DNA of 48,712 bases from UBA6136 sp044350805 (lineage in GTDB: Bacteria; Pseudomonadota; Gammaproteobacteria; Methylococcales; Methylococcaceae), in contig JBILGU010000021.1 in assembly GCA_044350805.1 (NCBI GenBank), positions 1 to 48,712 on the forward strand, written 5' to 3'. Position numbers and translations under genes: made by a program. Each line of letters opens with the position of its first letter. Position 1 is the stretch's first letter. The notes beneath the pieces were generated by a model, which was not told where the DNA came from, did not search any database, and saw nothing but the letters and a program-made list of their open reading frames with translations. Below, one piece after another: positions 37,336-47,652 of the stretch.

Positions 37336-40300
37336 ATGACCATGACCGACTCCCAAGACCACGATTTCCCGCCCGGCATCGCGATGGTTCATTCCAATCG
37401 GATGGAGGACCTACGAAAGCTCCTTCTCGACGTGGTGAAAGGCAATCCGCTCCCACCCTTTGAGAAGGAAACCGTCCTCCTTCAAAGCAATGGCATCAGG
37501 CAGTGGCTCAAACTCGGTTTTGCTGAAACCGACGTCTTGGGGATCAGTGCGGACACGGACTACCTCCTCCCAAGCCCTTTCATCTGGGAGTGCTACCGAA
37601 CGATCCTCCCAGATCTCAAGATCCAAAAGAAATCAGCACTCGATCGAGGCCCTCTCACCTGGCGGCTCTATGAGTTGATGGATGAAACGTTTTCATCCAA
37701 CCCAACGCTCTATGAACCGTTAATTCGTTTCTTAAAAGATAAGCCTCACCCCATCAAGCGCTATCAATTAGCGACCCAACTCGCAGATCTCTTGGATCAG
37801 TATCAGGTCCACCGCGCCGATTGGCTCTTGGATTGGTCAAATCCATATTCAGACTGCCATAACCGGATTCGTCTGAAAGCCGGTGAGTCCTCATCGATGG
37901 AGATTCCAGCAGAACTCCAATGGCAACCCGCCCTGTGGAGAAGGCTCATTGAAGATCTCGGCGCTGAGGATTGGTCGTCAAACAGCCGGGCAACGCTTCA
38001 TGAAGCCCTTCTCGATCGGATCGATGAAATTGCTAGCGGTGAACGCGAGAGACCCCCTGCCCTTCCCCGTCGCATCATTGTGTTTGGGATTTCATCCTTA
38101 CCCCGCCAAACCCTCGAGACCCTCGGAAAACTCGGCACAATCAGCCAGGTCCTCTTCTTCGTTCACAACCCCTGCCAGTTCTATTGGGGGAACATCATTG
38201 AAGGCTTAGATCTCTTCAAACAAGAACAAAAACGGGAGCGTGAAAGGTTCCAATTCAAAACAGCGGCGCAGGAAACTGCGAAAGCCGAGGATCTTCATCT
38301 CTTTGGAAATCCCCTCCTGGCCGCTTGGGGAAAGCAGGGGCGTGACTTTATCCAGCTCCTCGATCAGTGGGACAATTTGCCCTATTCGGATGAGGTCTTC
38401 AAAACTGACATTCCTCACTTCCCTGACACCAAAAAAGGGGCCGATACTCTCCTCAAAAAAGTGCAATGGGGCATCGTCAATCTGGATCCTGCCCCGAAAG
38501 AGTCATCGCCCATCACGCCCGATGACTCCCTGACGTTCCACATCGCCCACAGCCCCCAGCGGGAAGTGGAGATCCTTCACGACCAGCTCCTCAAGATTTT
38601 CGACACAAAAAACGGCGCGCCATCCACCATCACGCCACGTGATGTCATCGTGATGCTTCCGGATGTCGATAAATACGCCCCTCACATCGAGGCCGTCTTT
38701 GGAAGGCAGGAGCCCGGCAGGGATGCCCCTCCCCTCATTCCCTACAGCATCGCTGATCGCAAGAATCGCGGTCATAACCCGATCTATAAAGCTCTCGAGA
38801 CCCTACTCTCCCTCCCGGAATCACGGTTTACCGCCAGTGAAATACTGGATCTTCTCGATGTGGAGGCCCTTCAGCGGAAATTTGGGTTAAAGACCCAAGA
38901 CATTCCGATTCTTCAACGCTGGATCCGAGAATCCGGCATCCGCTGGGGACTGGATCTCGCGCATCGTCTTGAAGGCAAACACCTCCCAAAACTAAAAAAC
39001 GACGCCGATGTGAGGCAAAACACCTGGGAGTTCGGGTTGGACCGTCTCTTTATGGGCTATGCCCTTGGCGCAAGTGACCCCCTTGAAGACATAGCCCCAT
39101 ACCAAGAAATTGGCGGGATTGAGAGTCGCCTCTTGGGATCGCTTCAGGCCTTGATCAAGGCCCTGAAACAAACCGCATACGACCTAGGGACGGATGCGAT
39201 CCCATCCCTCTGGAAAACACGGTTTAGTGGGCTTTTGGACACCTATTTCGATGCAGATAACCCAACTGACGAACGTTCTATCGCCCAAATCAGGCAGTCT
39301 CTTGAAGCTTGGTTAGAAGACTGTCATCCAGAATCCTTTACGACCGAGCTGCCCTTGATCGTAGCCCGAGAGGCGTGGTCTGCCTATTTCGATCAACCGC
39401 GTCTGACGCAACAGTTTTTAAGCGGAAATGTGCATTTCTGCACCCTGATGCCGATGCGTTCGATTCCCTTCAAAGTGGTCTGCTTGATGGGAATGAATGC
39501 GGGTGATTATCCAAGGCAGCAGCCTCCGAGAGCCTTCGACTTATTACAACGAAAAGGCGCTTACCGCCCCGGAGATCGCTCTCGGCGTGATGATGATCGC
39601 TACATGCTTCTCGAAGCGCTGCTTTCCGCCCGCGAGAAGTTGTTGGTCTCCTGGGTAGGTCGCAGTATTCGCGATAACGAGAAACTAGAGGCTTCTGTTC
39701 TGGTCAATCAGCTTCGCGATCACCTCACAGCCAACTGGCATCTCGAGAGTGCGCCTCCGAAAGAGGACCACAAGGCAGGGGAGAAATTGCTGAAGGCCCT
39801 CACAACAGAGTACCCCTTACAGCCTTTCAGCAAGGCATACCTTGAGCTTCAAACGCCAGAGGCGGGCGGCATCTTCACCTATGCCCGGCAGTGGTTCGAA
39901 TCGGAAAAGACGGACTCTCTGAATTCCATTGTCCCAAATCAGTCACTTCCTTTCCCAGAAGAATTAGAAGCCCTCTCATTGCGCGGATTGGGCCGCTTCC
40001 TGAAGAACCCCGCTGAGCATTTCTTTAACCGCCGTTTGAATGTTTATTTCGAACGCGGAGAAGATCAAATCGAGGACGATGAAAACTTTGCGCTCAACGC
40101 CCTTGAAAGCTACCTCATCAAAGACGCCGCACTCAAGGTCGATACAACGGGCCATGTGGAATCTAATATCGAGGAGGCGCTCGCGCGCCAACGCCTGACG
40201 GGGTGTCTCCCCCTCGCCGCATCCGGCGAGATTCTCTCGGAGGAAATCCAAAAAACCGCTGTTGACGTCATTGCACAGGAAAAGAATGCGCGCGAAGGCT

Positions 40301-40917
40301 GGAAAAGCGATCAGTGCGACCCCACGGACCTTGGATCACTCACCTTTACCGTATCAGGCCAAACACTGATCCTCGAAGACTGGCTCACTGAACTCCACCC
40401 TCACAAAACAGACCTTCAACGATTCGCCGCCTTCCATCGCGTTCCATCTGAGATCCAAAAAAAGGGTACCCCCCGGCTGGACAAGGCCCTCGACCTCTGG
40501 GTCCAACAGCTGGCTGCGAATGCGGCCGGCATTCAGTTGGAATCCTATTTGATCGGATCCGATGCCGTGATCCATATCCCCTGCTTCAGCGACCCCGAAA
40601 GGGCTCATGCACTTTTATCGAAGATCGTCGAAGGCTGGCTAGAAGGCCTGAGAGCGCCACTCCCCGTCGCACCTAAAACGGCTTTTGCCTTCCTTCGGGC
40701 AAAAGAGGGTGCTGAAGAGAAAGACGCAAAAAGCGAGTATGAAAGCGGCTTTAATCGAACAGGGGAATGTGAGCGATCCCCTTACCTTCAGCGAAGCTTT
40801 CCAACGTTCGAGGACCTCAAAGCAAGCACCGTGGCAGAGAAACGCTTCAAGGAATGGCTGATGGAGCTCTACGCCCCACTCGCAGCAGAAATCAAACCGA
40901 TGGGAGATGAGGCATGA
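37336..40917 (+). CDS. recC: RecBCD enzyme subunit RecC
   Basis: 1,193 residues (E. coli RecC 1,122). N-terminal 'MVHSNRMEDL' and 'VLLQSNGIRQWLKL', central 'VCLMGMNAGDYPRQQPPRAF' and 'GDRSRRDDDRYMLLEALLSA' are strong RecC signatures. RecC holds the complex together, splits the duplex and recognises Chi through its dead helicase domains. Start: the frame runs back to a TTG at 37327; ATGs at 37336 and 37342 are both possible, and GGA just before the latter leaves the choice open. recB overlaps its stop by 4 bp. A strong hairpin lies upstream. Confidence 0.96.
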   Translation: MTMTDSQDHDFPPGIAMVHSNRMEDLRKLLLDVVKGNPLPPFEKETVLLQSNGIRQWLKLGFAETDVLGISADTDYLLPSPFIWECYRTILPDLKIQKKSALDRGPLTWRLYELMDETFSSNPTLYEPLIRFLKDKPHPIKRYQLATQLADLLDQYQVHRADWLLDWSNPYSDCHNRIRLKAGESSSMEIPAELQWQPALWRRLIEDLGAEDWSSNSRATLHEALLDRIDEIASGERERPPALPRRIIVFGISSLPRQTLETLGKLGTISQVLFFVHNPCQFYWGNIIEGLDLFKQEQKRERERFQFKTAAQETAKAEDLHLFGNPLLAAWGKQGRDFIQLLDQWDNLPYSDEVFKTDIPHFPDTKKGADTLLKKVQWGIVNLDPAPKESSPITPDDSLTFHIAHSPQREVEILHDQLLKIFDTKNGAPSTITPRDVIVMLPDVDKYAPHIEAVFGRQEPGRDAPPLIPYSIADRKNRGHNPIYKALETLLSLPESRFTASEILDLLDVEALQRKFGLKTQDIPILQRWIRESGIRWGLDLAHRLEGKHLPKLKNDADVRQNTWEFGLDRLFMGYALGASDPLEDIAPYQEIGGIESRLLGSLQALIKALKQTAYDLGTDAIPSLWKTRFSGLLDTYFDADNPTDERSIAQIRQSLEAWLEDCHPESFTTELPLIVAREAWSAYFDQPRLTQQFLSGNVHFCTLMPMRSIPFKVVCLMGMNAGDYPRQQPPRAFDLLQRKGAYRPGDRSRRDDDRYMLLEALLSAREKLLVSWVGRSIRDNEKLEASVLVNQLRDHLTANWHLESAPPKEDHKAGEKLLKALTTEYPLQPFSKAYLELQTPEAGGIFTYARQWFESEKTDSLNSIVPNQSLPFPEELEALSLRGLGRFLKNPAEHFFNRRLNVYFERGEDQIEDDENFALNALESYLIKDAALKVDTTGHVESNIEEALARQRLTGCLPLAASGEILSEEIQKTAVDVIAQEKNAREGWKSDQCDPTDLGSLTFTVSGQTLILEDWLTELHPHKTDLQRFAAFHRVPSEIQKKGTPRLDKALDLWVQQLAANAAGIQLESYLIGSDAVIHIPCFSDPERAHALLSKIVEGWLEGLRAPLPVAPKTAFAFLRAKEGAEEKDAKSEYESGFNRTGECERSPYLQRSFPTFEDLKASTVAEKRFKEWLMELYAPLAAEIKPMGDEA

Positions 40918-43900
40918 GTGCGTCACAGACTCGGGTAACCGACTTTCCGCTAAAAGGAATTCAGCTCTTAGAAGCGAGCGCCGGCACCGGAAAAACCTGG
41001 AATATTTCATCGCTCTATGTGCGCCTGATTCTCGGGCACGGTCGCAATGAAAAGGGCCTAATGCCCAATGAAATTCTGGTCGTCACTTTTACTAAGGCCG
41101 CGACCCAGGAACTCCAGGATCGGATTCGCAAGCGGCTTAATCAAACTGCGTTGTTCTTGAGGGCTCTTGAAAAAGAAGGGGTCGATCAGACCAGTGATTC
41201 CATCCTAAAAGAGGCTCGCAATGACGCGCTTCTCGAGGGTCTTCGGGCGTATTACGAAGAACATCCCCAGAAACGATCCCCCCATGCCTACCGCTTAAGT
41301 CTTGCGGCGGATTCAATGGATGATGCCGCCATTTTCACGATCCACGGGTGGTGTCAGCGGATGCTGAAACAGCACGCCTTTGATAGTGGCTCCTTGTTTG
41401 ACCTTACGGTTGAAACCGATGAGGCCGAGATTTTGCGCGAATGCGCAAGGGATTATTGGCGAACTGTCGTTTATCCCCTCGATAAAACGGATCTCAAAAG
41501 AATTCATGATTTTTCCAAAATCAAAGATCCTGAATCCCTTTTCGGTCAGATCAAGGATCTGGTGAAGCTCCCCCCAGATGCCCTAGAGAGCCTTAAAGAT
41601 CAGTATGCGGGCACTCTTGAGGGACTCGCCGCCGCCCTTCACGCCTCTCATGATTGGGAAACAGCCCTCGCCCAAGCACTCAGCGAAGTAAAAACGATTT
41701 GGGCCACTGCGTTTGAGGACATACTGGCGGTTATTCAAAGCGCGCTCGACGAGCGCCTCATCGATCGCACCCGCTATGCGAAGGACGCGCCCCCAAGGCT
41801 CAACAAGATCCACGAGTGGGCCAAGAGCCAGGAGACTCACCCTAAGGGTCTGAAGCTCGAACATTTTGCAACCGGCCGATTCAAGCTCGCCAAAGGCGCA
41901 TCTGAAGAGCCTAAACATCGAGCATTTGAAGCCATCGCTGCCTATCTGGCACTCAGCGAGAACGAAGATAAACCCAAGGCGATTGCGGACGCCGTGAAGT
42001 ACGCACTGATCAGCGGCGCCACACACTGGGTTCGAGAAACGTTTGAGCGCGTCAAAAATGATCGTGCTGTGATCGATCAGAACGACCTGATCTTAAAGCT
42101 CCATGAGGCCATCACCTCTGATTCGGGTTCAAAGCTGGCAGGAATCATCAGAACGCAATACCCGGTGGCCTTGATTGATGAGTTTCAGGACACGGACCCA
42201 CTCCAGTACGGCATCTTCAAGGCCGTTTACGCAAAAGGCACCCCCGATAATGCCTGGCTGATGGTCGGCGACCCCAAACAGGCCATTTATAGTTTTCGCG
42301 GCGCTGATATTTATTCCTATCTCGATGCCAAAAACCAACCTGGCGTGGAACGCCATACGCTCGGTACGAATTTCCGCTCCACGAAAGAAATGGTCGATGC
42401 CGTCAATCAGGTCTTTGGCTATGCCGAAAAACTAGATCTCGGTGCATTCGATTTTGGAAAAGGTCCCGATGGCTCACGCCTCATTCCCTTTGAACCGGTC
42501 CTGGCAGACGATCAGGCTGAACGGCTGCATCAAAAGAATTCGGACGAAGTCATCACCGGCCTAAAATTCTGGTATCTGAAGAATGGTGAGTCTGCGATCG
42601 GTTCAGGCGCCTTTCGGACCCAGATGGCAGATATTGCCGCCAACACGATCGTTGAGCTTTTGATGAAGTCACTCAACCGCGAGACACCGGCAACCAACGA
42701 GGTGTACTTTGCGGAAAATGGCGAGATCAATCCGCGCTGTCTCGTCCCTTCCGATATCGCCATTCTGGTTTCAAACCGGACCGAAGCCAAAACCATACAG
42801 GATGCTTTGAGGCTTCGAAACCTCCAAAGCGTCTATCTCTCTGATCGGGATTCCATTCTGAAAACCGATGAAGCGAAAGATCTCGCCATCTGGCTTGAAG
42901 CCTTCATTTCTCCGCGAGATGGGCGACGGATTCGTTCTGCAATGGCCACGCGAACCCTGAAGCTTGACTACCCCACTCTCGATCGAATCAACATCGATGA
43001 GGCCTATTTCAACAGCGTCATTGAACGATTCGTCGGCTACGGAGCCCTTTGGCGGGAAAAAGGCATTCTGCCGGCGCTTCACCAGTTCATCTTGGACCAA
43101 GAGCTTTCGCTCGACCTGGTCGGTCAGCCGGGCGGCGAGCGGACGCTCACCAACCTCCTCCATCTCGCTGAACTTCTTCAGCGGGAGGCTACACACCTCG
43201 ATGGTCAACAAGGTGTTCTTCGATTCCTAAGGGAATCCATCGAAGATGCCGGCACTGACGAAGAAAATATTCTGCGGCTCGAAAGCGATAGCGCTCTGAT
43301 CCGCATCATTACTATTCATAAATCCAAGGGTCTCGAATTTCCCCTCGTGTTCCTTCCCTTTGTGGCACTTCCCAAACCGCTCGATTCCTCTGAAGACTTC
43401 TATAAGTTTCATGACGATGCACACCACCTAAAAATCAGCCTGGATGGGAAAGAGACTGGGGAAACGTCTCCCCGTGCTCTTGCAGATCGTGAGCGTCTTC
43501 AGGAATCACTTCGGTTGCTATATGTCGCTCTCACTCGGGCCCGTCATGCGTGTTGGGTTGGAATCGGGCCGCATAAAGAGCGCGCCAAAGAGAGCGCGGA
43601 TGGAAAAGGACAGGAAGTCGAAACGAGCCTCCACCAAGGTGGCCTGGGTTATCTCCTCAAGGGTGGCAACCCCATTAAGGTCGGAGAGTTAGGACCCCTA
43701 CTGAAAGCGATCAGCGTACAGGGACATCACATCGAGATCCTCGAGGTTCAGGAAGAACCCATGCTCCGATATGAAGAGTTCAATGAAAGCACTGGCAAGC
43801 CTAAGCATGACTTGAGATTCCAGGGTTCAAAAACATTTGAGACCTGGCGGATTGATAGCTACAGCCGTCTCTTGGGTTACATGAGCCATGGGGCTGAGCC

Positions 43901-44741
43901 GTGGGGCGGAAGTAACGAGAATAAAAATGAATCGGGATTGCGCGATAAAGTGTCTTCAAACCTTCCAGGACTCCATGGATTTCCAGCGGGCCCATCACAC
44001 GGCGACTTTCTGCACAAGCTTCTTCAAAAAGTGGGTGAGTCCGGATTTGATAGGGTAGCGCAGGATTCCAAACTGCGGCAAAGCATCGTTAAAGAATCTC
44101 TGAGCTTTCACAATTACCCAGAAGCGTGGGAAGAAAAGCTCGACATCTGGCTGAAGCACTTTATTACGACCGACCTACTTGATCCGCCAAACAGGCTGAA
44201 TCTGTCGGATCTGCGAGTTCAAGATTGTCGGATGGAAATGGAGTTCTGGTTTGAGATCAAACATGCGAATCTCAAAGCCATCGATCGCGTTGTGACTGAG
44301 CATATCTTGAAAGATAAAGAGGGCCGTCCCATGAGCCGCCCCCCTCTACAAGAGGAACACCTCAACGGCATGTTGAAAGGGTTTATCGATCTCATCTTCC
44401 GCTTCAACAATCAGTTTTATGTGGCGGATTACAAGTCGAACCAGATTGGAAAAACCGATGCCACCTTCACCGAGGTGGCTCAGGACATGGAAGTTCTGAA
44501 ACACCGCTACGATCTTCAGTATTCCCTCTATACCCTCGCACTTCATCGCTATCTCCGAAGTCGACTCGGAGAGGCTTATGATTATGACCGATCGGTCGGA
44601 GGCGTGGCCTATTTCTTCTTAAGGGGCATTAATAATGAACGGACAAAAGGCGTTCATTTTGTAAAACCCCCGCGGGAAATGATTGAGGCCCTGGATGCAA
44701 TTTTCAGTGGCCAGGGCCATGAGGTGAATCATGCCGCCTAA
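40914..44741 (+). CDS. recB: RecBCD enzyme subunit RecB (helicase-nuclease)
   Basis: 1,275 residues (E. coli 1,180). UvrD-type helicase: Walker A 'EASAGTGKTWNIS' (G24-T28), 'ILVVTFTKAATQEL', DEFQD box 422-426, 'ITIHKSKGLEFPLVFLP' and 'LRLLYVALTRARHACW'. The C-terminal nuclease keeps its metal ligands: H1034 ('DFLHKLL'), D1159 ('GFIDLIF') and D1172-x-K1174 ('VADYKSN'). The 13-residue spacing between the two Asp equals that of E. coli D1067/D1080. So both motor and nuclease should be active. ATGA overlap with recC, 11-bp overlap with recD: a tightly coupled operon. Confidence 0.97.
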   Translation: MSASQTRVTDFPLKGIQLLEASAGTGKTWNISSLYVRLILGHGRNEKGLMPNEILVVTFTKAATQELQDRIRKRLNQTALFLRALEKEGVDQTSDSILKEARNDALLEGLRAYYEEHPQKRSPHAYRLSLAADSMDDAAIFTIHGWCQRMLKQHAFDSGSLFDLTVETDEAEILRECARDYWRTVVYPLDKTDLKRIHDFSKIKDPESLFGQIKDLVKLPPDALESLKDQYAGTLEGLAAALHASHDWETALAQALSEVKTIWATAFEDILAVIQSALDERLIDRTRYAKDAPPRLNKIHEWAKSQETHPKGLKLEHFATGRFKLAKGASEEPKHRAFEAIAAYLALSENEDKPKAIADAVKYALISGATHWVRETFERVKNDRAVIDQNDLILKLHEAITSDSGSKLAGIIRTQYPVALIDEFQDTDPLQYGIFKAVYAKGTPDNAWLMVGDPKQAIYSFRGADIYSYLDAKNQPGVERHTLGTNFRSTKEMVDAVNQVFGYAEKLDLGAFDFGKGPDGSRLIPFEPVLADDQAERLHQKNSDEVITGLKFWYLKNGESAIGSGAFRTQMADIAANTIVELLMKSLNRETPATNEVYFAENGEINPRCLVPSDIAILVSNRTEAKTIQDALRLRNLQSVYLSDRDSILKTDEAKDLAIWLEAFISPRDGRRIRSAMATRTLKLDYPTLDRINIDEAYFNSVIERFVGYGALWREKGILPALHQFILDQELSLDLVGQPGGERTLTNLLHLAELLQREATHLDGQQGVLRFLRESIEDAGTDEENILRLESDSALIRIITIHKSKGLEFPLVFLPFVALPKPLDSSEDFYKFHDDAHHLKISLDGKETGETSPRALADRERLQESLRLLYVALTRARHACWVGIGPHKERAKESADGKGQEVETSLHQGGLGYLLKGGNPIKVGELGPLLKAISVQGHHIEILEVQEEPMLRYEEFNESTGKPKHDLRFQGSKTFETWRIDSYSRLLGYMSHGAEPWGGSNENKNESGLRDKVSSNLPGLHGFPAGPSHGDFLHKLLQKVGESGFDRVAQDSKLRQSIVKESLSFHNYPEAWEEKLDIWLKHFITTDLLDPPNRLNLSDLRVQDCRMEMEFWFEIKHANLKAIDRVVTEHILKDKEGRPMSRPPLQEEHLNGMLKGFIDLIFRFNNQFYVADYKSNQIGKTDATFTEVAQDMEVLKHRYDLQYSLYTLALHRYLRSRLGEAYDYDRSVGGVAYFFLRGINNERTKGVHFVKPPREMIEALDAIFSGQGHEVNHAA

Positions 44742-46740
44742 CCCCATTCTGAATCAGCTTTCATCGTGGGAAGCGCAGAAAATCATCACAGCGACGGATC
44801 TTGGATTCGCTGAGTTCATGGATCGTCTTTACCCCGGGGAAGCTCCTGAGGTGCTCTTAGCTTCGGCCTTAACCAGTCGCCAATATGGGCTCGGACATAC
44901 CTGCTTCGACCCCCAGAATTTCTTAGCAGATCCGGAGAGTTTCCTAGGCTTACAAATCCCCGAAGACGCTTCACCGGAATTACAACAAGCGGCCGATGGA
45001 ATCAAAGAACTTGTCGCCAATTTAACGCTCGCAACCTGGTTGGATCGCCTCCATCAAGCTAAGGCTGTGAGTCAATCAGGTGTAGGACGTCCCCTGATCC
45101 TGGACGGCGATCAGCTTTATCTCGCCCGAAACTGGCGAAATGAGCAACAGGTCGCCCGCGCGATTCGATCGCGACTGAGCGATATCAATCCGGCCCCGTT
45201 CGAGGACCAGACATTCCTCGGAACGCTCTTCGGCACGCCGAAGAAAAAGCGACCAGGGCCCAACATGCAGAAGATAGCCTGCGCTCTTTCAACCCGGGCG
45301 AAACTTCTCATCCTCACAGGCGGTCCTGGCACAGGTAAAACCTATACGGTCGTTCGTATTCTTAGCCTCCTCCTCCATCGACAGGAGAAGCTACGGATCC
45401 TACTCGCGGCCCCCACAGGAAAAGCCGCCGCTCGCCTCACCGAATCCATCAGGGATTCTCTGAACTCCGATGAGATCAAGGCGCTGCCAGAGTCGCTCCG
45501 TGCCGCAATTCCGAGTAAAGCCACAACGCTTCATCAAATGCTTCGCTCCAAGAAAAATAGCCGAAGCTTTCATCATGATGAGGCGAATCCGCTTCATGCG
45601 GATGTGGTGATTGTGGATGAAGCCTCCATGATCGATTTGGAGATGATGGCAAACTTGATGAAGGCCGTTCCGCCTCAGGTGCTTCTGATTCTTGTCGGTG
45701 ACAAGGATCAGCTGTCCTCGGTCGAAGCCGGTTACGTCATGGGCGATCTCTGTATCGATTCAGATCAGCGAGGCTATGGAACGGAAACGATGGAATGGAT
45801 CACCAAGGCCACCGGAGAAGCGATCCAGTATGACCACCCCATAAGCGCCGATCGCCTTGCTCAGCAGACCGTCATGCTCAAACACTCTGAGCGCTTCGCT
45901 GCAGATTCTGGGATTGGAAAGCTCGCTGAGGCTGTCAATCAAAACCAAGTTGAACAGGCAATTGAAATCCTGAATGGCAATCCGAAGTTCGACGACATCC
46001 ACTGGATCGGAAAGAATCGTCCGGATAAAAAGCTGATTGATGCGCTTTGTGCGGGCGGGGAACCCGATAAAGACATTCCCGAATTTGAAGGCTATTCCGA
46101 ATACCTGAAGAAGCTGAAGCCCTCGAAAGAGGTTCCCACAGATCCCGAAGGTCAAAACCAGTATTTCAAAGAGGTTTTGGATGCCTTTGGCACATTCCAG
46201 GTGCTTTGTGCGGTCAGGCAAGGCCCTTGGGGTGTCGAAAGCCTGAACAAAATCATTTTGGCTCAGCTCCAAAAGAAACGGTTGATCACAACGTATGGTC
46301 TTGCTGACCCTGAGTGGTACAAGGGAAGACCTGTGATGGCCACACGTAACGATTATGAGCTAGGGATCATGAACGGCGACGTGGGAATCACCCTATCCTT
46401 TCGAGATGAGAAAACGGGACAATCGACGCTCCGTGTTGTTTTCAAGGATCCCGAGGGAACCAAGAATCCTTACAAGGTCGTACTTCCGAGCCGTCTCACT
46501 GATGTTGAGACGGTTTTTGCGATGACGGTCCACAAATCCCAGGGGTCTGAGTTTGGACACGTCGCTTTGATGTTGCCCAATCCAGAAAAGGCGATTGTTC
46601 TCTCGAAGGAGCTTCTGTACACCGGCATTACTCGGGCCAAAAAGAAACTCACAATGATTGGCGGGGACCCCGAGCAATTCAGGGAGATTATCGGCCGTAA
46701 AACCCAGCGATCGGGACGCTTGGGATTACTTCTGACCTGA
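44731..46740 (+). CDS. recD: RecBCD enzyme subunit RecD (5'-3' helicase)
   Basis: 669 residues (E. coli 608). SF1B helicase with Walker A 'GGPGTGKTYTVV' (197-204 for GGPGTGKT), 'APTGKAAARL', Walker B 'VIVDEASM' (DEAS 296-299), 'LVGDKDQLSSVEAG' and C-terminal 'MTVHKSQGSEFGHV' plus 'YTGITRAKKKL'. RecD is the fast motor and regulates nuclease activity at Chi. The ATG lies inside the recB end and has GAGGTGAATC before it. The last 360 bp are duplicated at 47653-48018, so the present 3' end may derive from recombination with a second recD allele. Confidence 0.96.
   Translation: MPPNPILNQLSSWEAQKIITATDLGFAEFMDRLYPGEAPEVLLASALTSRQYGLGHTCFDPQNFLADPESFLGLQIPEDASPELQQAADGIKELVANLTLATWLDRLHQAKAVSQSGVGRPLILDGDQLYLARNWRNEQQVARAIRSRLSDINPAPFEDQTFLGTLFGTPKKKRPGPNMQKIACALSTRAKLLILTGGPGTGKTYTVVRILSLLLHRQEKLRILLAAPTGKAAARLTESIRDSLNSDEIKALPESLRAAIPSKATTLHQMLRSKKNSRSFHHDEANPLHADVVIVDEASMIDLEMMANLMKAVPPQVLLILVGDKDQLSSVEAGYVMGDLCIDSDQRGYGTETMEWITKATGEAIQYDHPISADRLAQQTVMLKHSERFAADSGIGKLAEAVNQNQVEQAIEILNGNPKFDDIHWIGKNRPDKKLIDALCAGGEPDKDIPEFEGYSEYLKKLKPSKEVPTDPEGQNQYFKEVLDAFGTFQVLCAVRQGPWGVESLNKIILAQLQKKRLITTYGLADPEWYKGRPVMATRNDYELGIMNGDVGITLSFRDEKTGQSTLRVVFKDPEGTKNPYKVVLPSRLTDVETVFAMTVHKSQGSEFGHVALMLPNPEKAIVLSKELLYTGITRAKKKLTMIGGDPEQFREIIGRKTQRSGRLGLLLT
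46381..46740 (+). repeat. recD 3' segment, copy 1 of a direct duplication
   Basis: The segment beginning GTGGGAATCACC at 46381 recurs at 47653 (offset 1,272 bp). By eye there are 3 mismatches in the first 180 bases, then about 7 in the next 60 and about 6 in the following 60. Similarity continues to the stop codons. Identity therefore falls from nearly perfect to clearly diverged toward the 3' end. Confidence 0.9.
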
Positions 46741-47117
46741 GAAGGAGAATTGAAGCTTCGAAAGATGTGCGATAGGCAGGTCCTGGGAAAATAGGACGTT
46801 GATTCCATCAAGAGGGGAAGCGATCCGCTAGGTCAGGATACTGGAGGCTCTCTGGTGTGATGATCAATCACAGCCCCTGATGGGATTTGCTGACCGGGCC
46901 CTCATCGACCTAACGCACTCTAAGTGCTCGAATATAATCGGGGTGTTCCGTGTCACGGTCCTACCTGTCTGCCTCCATACCATCCACTGACGCTGTCGTT
47001 CCGGTGCTTAGGTCCGAAGTGTAGAGTCCGGCTCAAAACGAGGTTGGTTAACGTATTTTTGATGTGTTTTTTGTTTTTTACGAACCAGTTTAAATTATAT
47101 TTAGTATAGGAATAAAA
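46741..47117. other. Noncoding spacer between recD and the second acidic paralog
   Basis: No gene supported. Short inverted repeats are present: TGTGA-N7-TCACA (46856-46872) and GCACT-CTA-AGTGC (46915-46927). The last ~80 bp become A/T-rich (T-runs around 47060-47075), with TTGATG and TAAATT/TATATT elements that could form the promoter of the next gene, and AGGAATAAAA before its ATG. Confidence 0.5.
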
Positions 47118-47615
47118 ATGAGCCAGTTACATATTGTAGTGGATTTAAAGTGGGGGTTAGCAACTGACGATGTCGATGACATTAGTCTTCTGCCACCAGA
47201 CTTCGCTAAAGCAAGAGAATTATGGGCGACTGGAGATATTGATGGAGCAGGAAGATTATTAGAGCCATATCTCTCCTGTCTTTTTATATCATCAAACATG
47301 GATGAGGACATCTCTGATATTATAAATGTGGATGATGATGAACAATCAGCTACGAACATTAGTATAACTGGCGTTGACTTCTCTAAGCATAATATTCCGG
47401 TTATACGAGCATCTGCCCATTTCAGATTTGAGGCTCTGCAAGACATGTCACTGGAAGATTTCAAAACTTGGCAGAAAGATAATGAATACTTAGATCATGG
47501 AATCTCCTTCGCGTGGGCCATTGAAGTTGATGATGATGATCTAAGTTTTGAGATTACTACTTATAAAGAACTGGCCGTCTCTCTAGCCACACCAGACATC
47601 AAACCCACTCCTTGA
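47118..47615 (+). CDS. Acidic protein downstream of recD, paralog of 36665
   Basis: 165 residues, strongly acidic, A/T-rich codons compared with recD. It aligns with the 36665 product from 'VVDLKWGLATDDVDDISLLP' to 'HGISFAWAIEVDDDDLSFE'. The ribosome binding site AGGAATAAAA is good. It is preceded by intact recD and followed by a recD 3' fragment, so it lies inside a duplicated block that probably entered by recombination. No export signal. Function unknown; shared linkage of both paralogs to recBCD is the only clue. Confidence 0.78.
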   Translation: MSQLHIVVDLKWGLATDDVDDISLLPPDFAKARELWATGDIDGAGRLLEPYLSCLFISSNMDEDISDIINVDDDEQSATNISITGVDFSKHNIPVIRASAHFRFEALQDMSLEDFKTWQKDNEYLDHGISFAWAIEVDDDDLSFEITTYKELAVSLATPDIKPTP

Positions 47616-47652
47616 GCTCGAGCCCCACTAATCTGTCCTCTTCTGACAAACC

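Noticed and set aside
46856..46872. CRP-like site TGTGA-N7-TCACA after recD
   Set aside because: The CRP consensus has a 6-bp spacer. This has 7, and it lies downstream of recD, about 250 bp from the next start, inside a spacer with other small inverted repeats.
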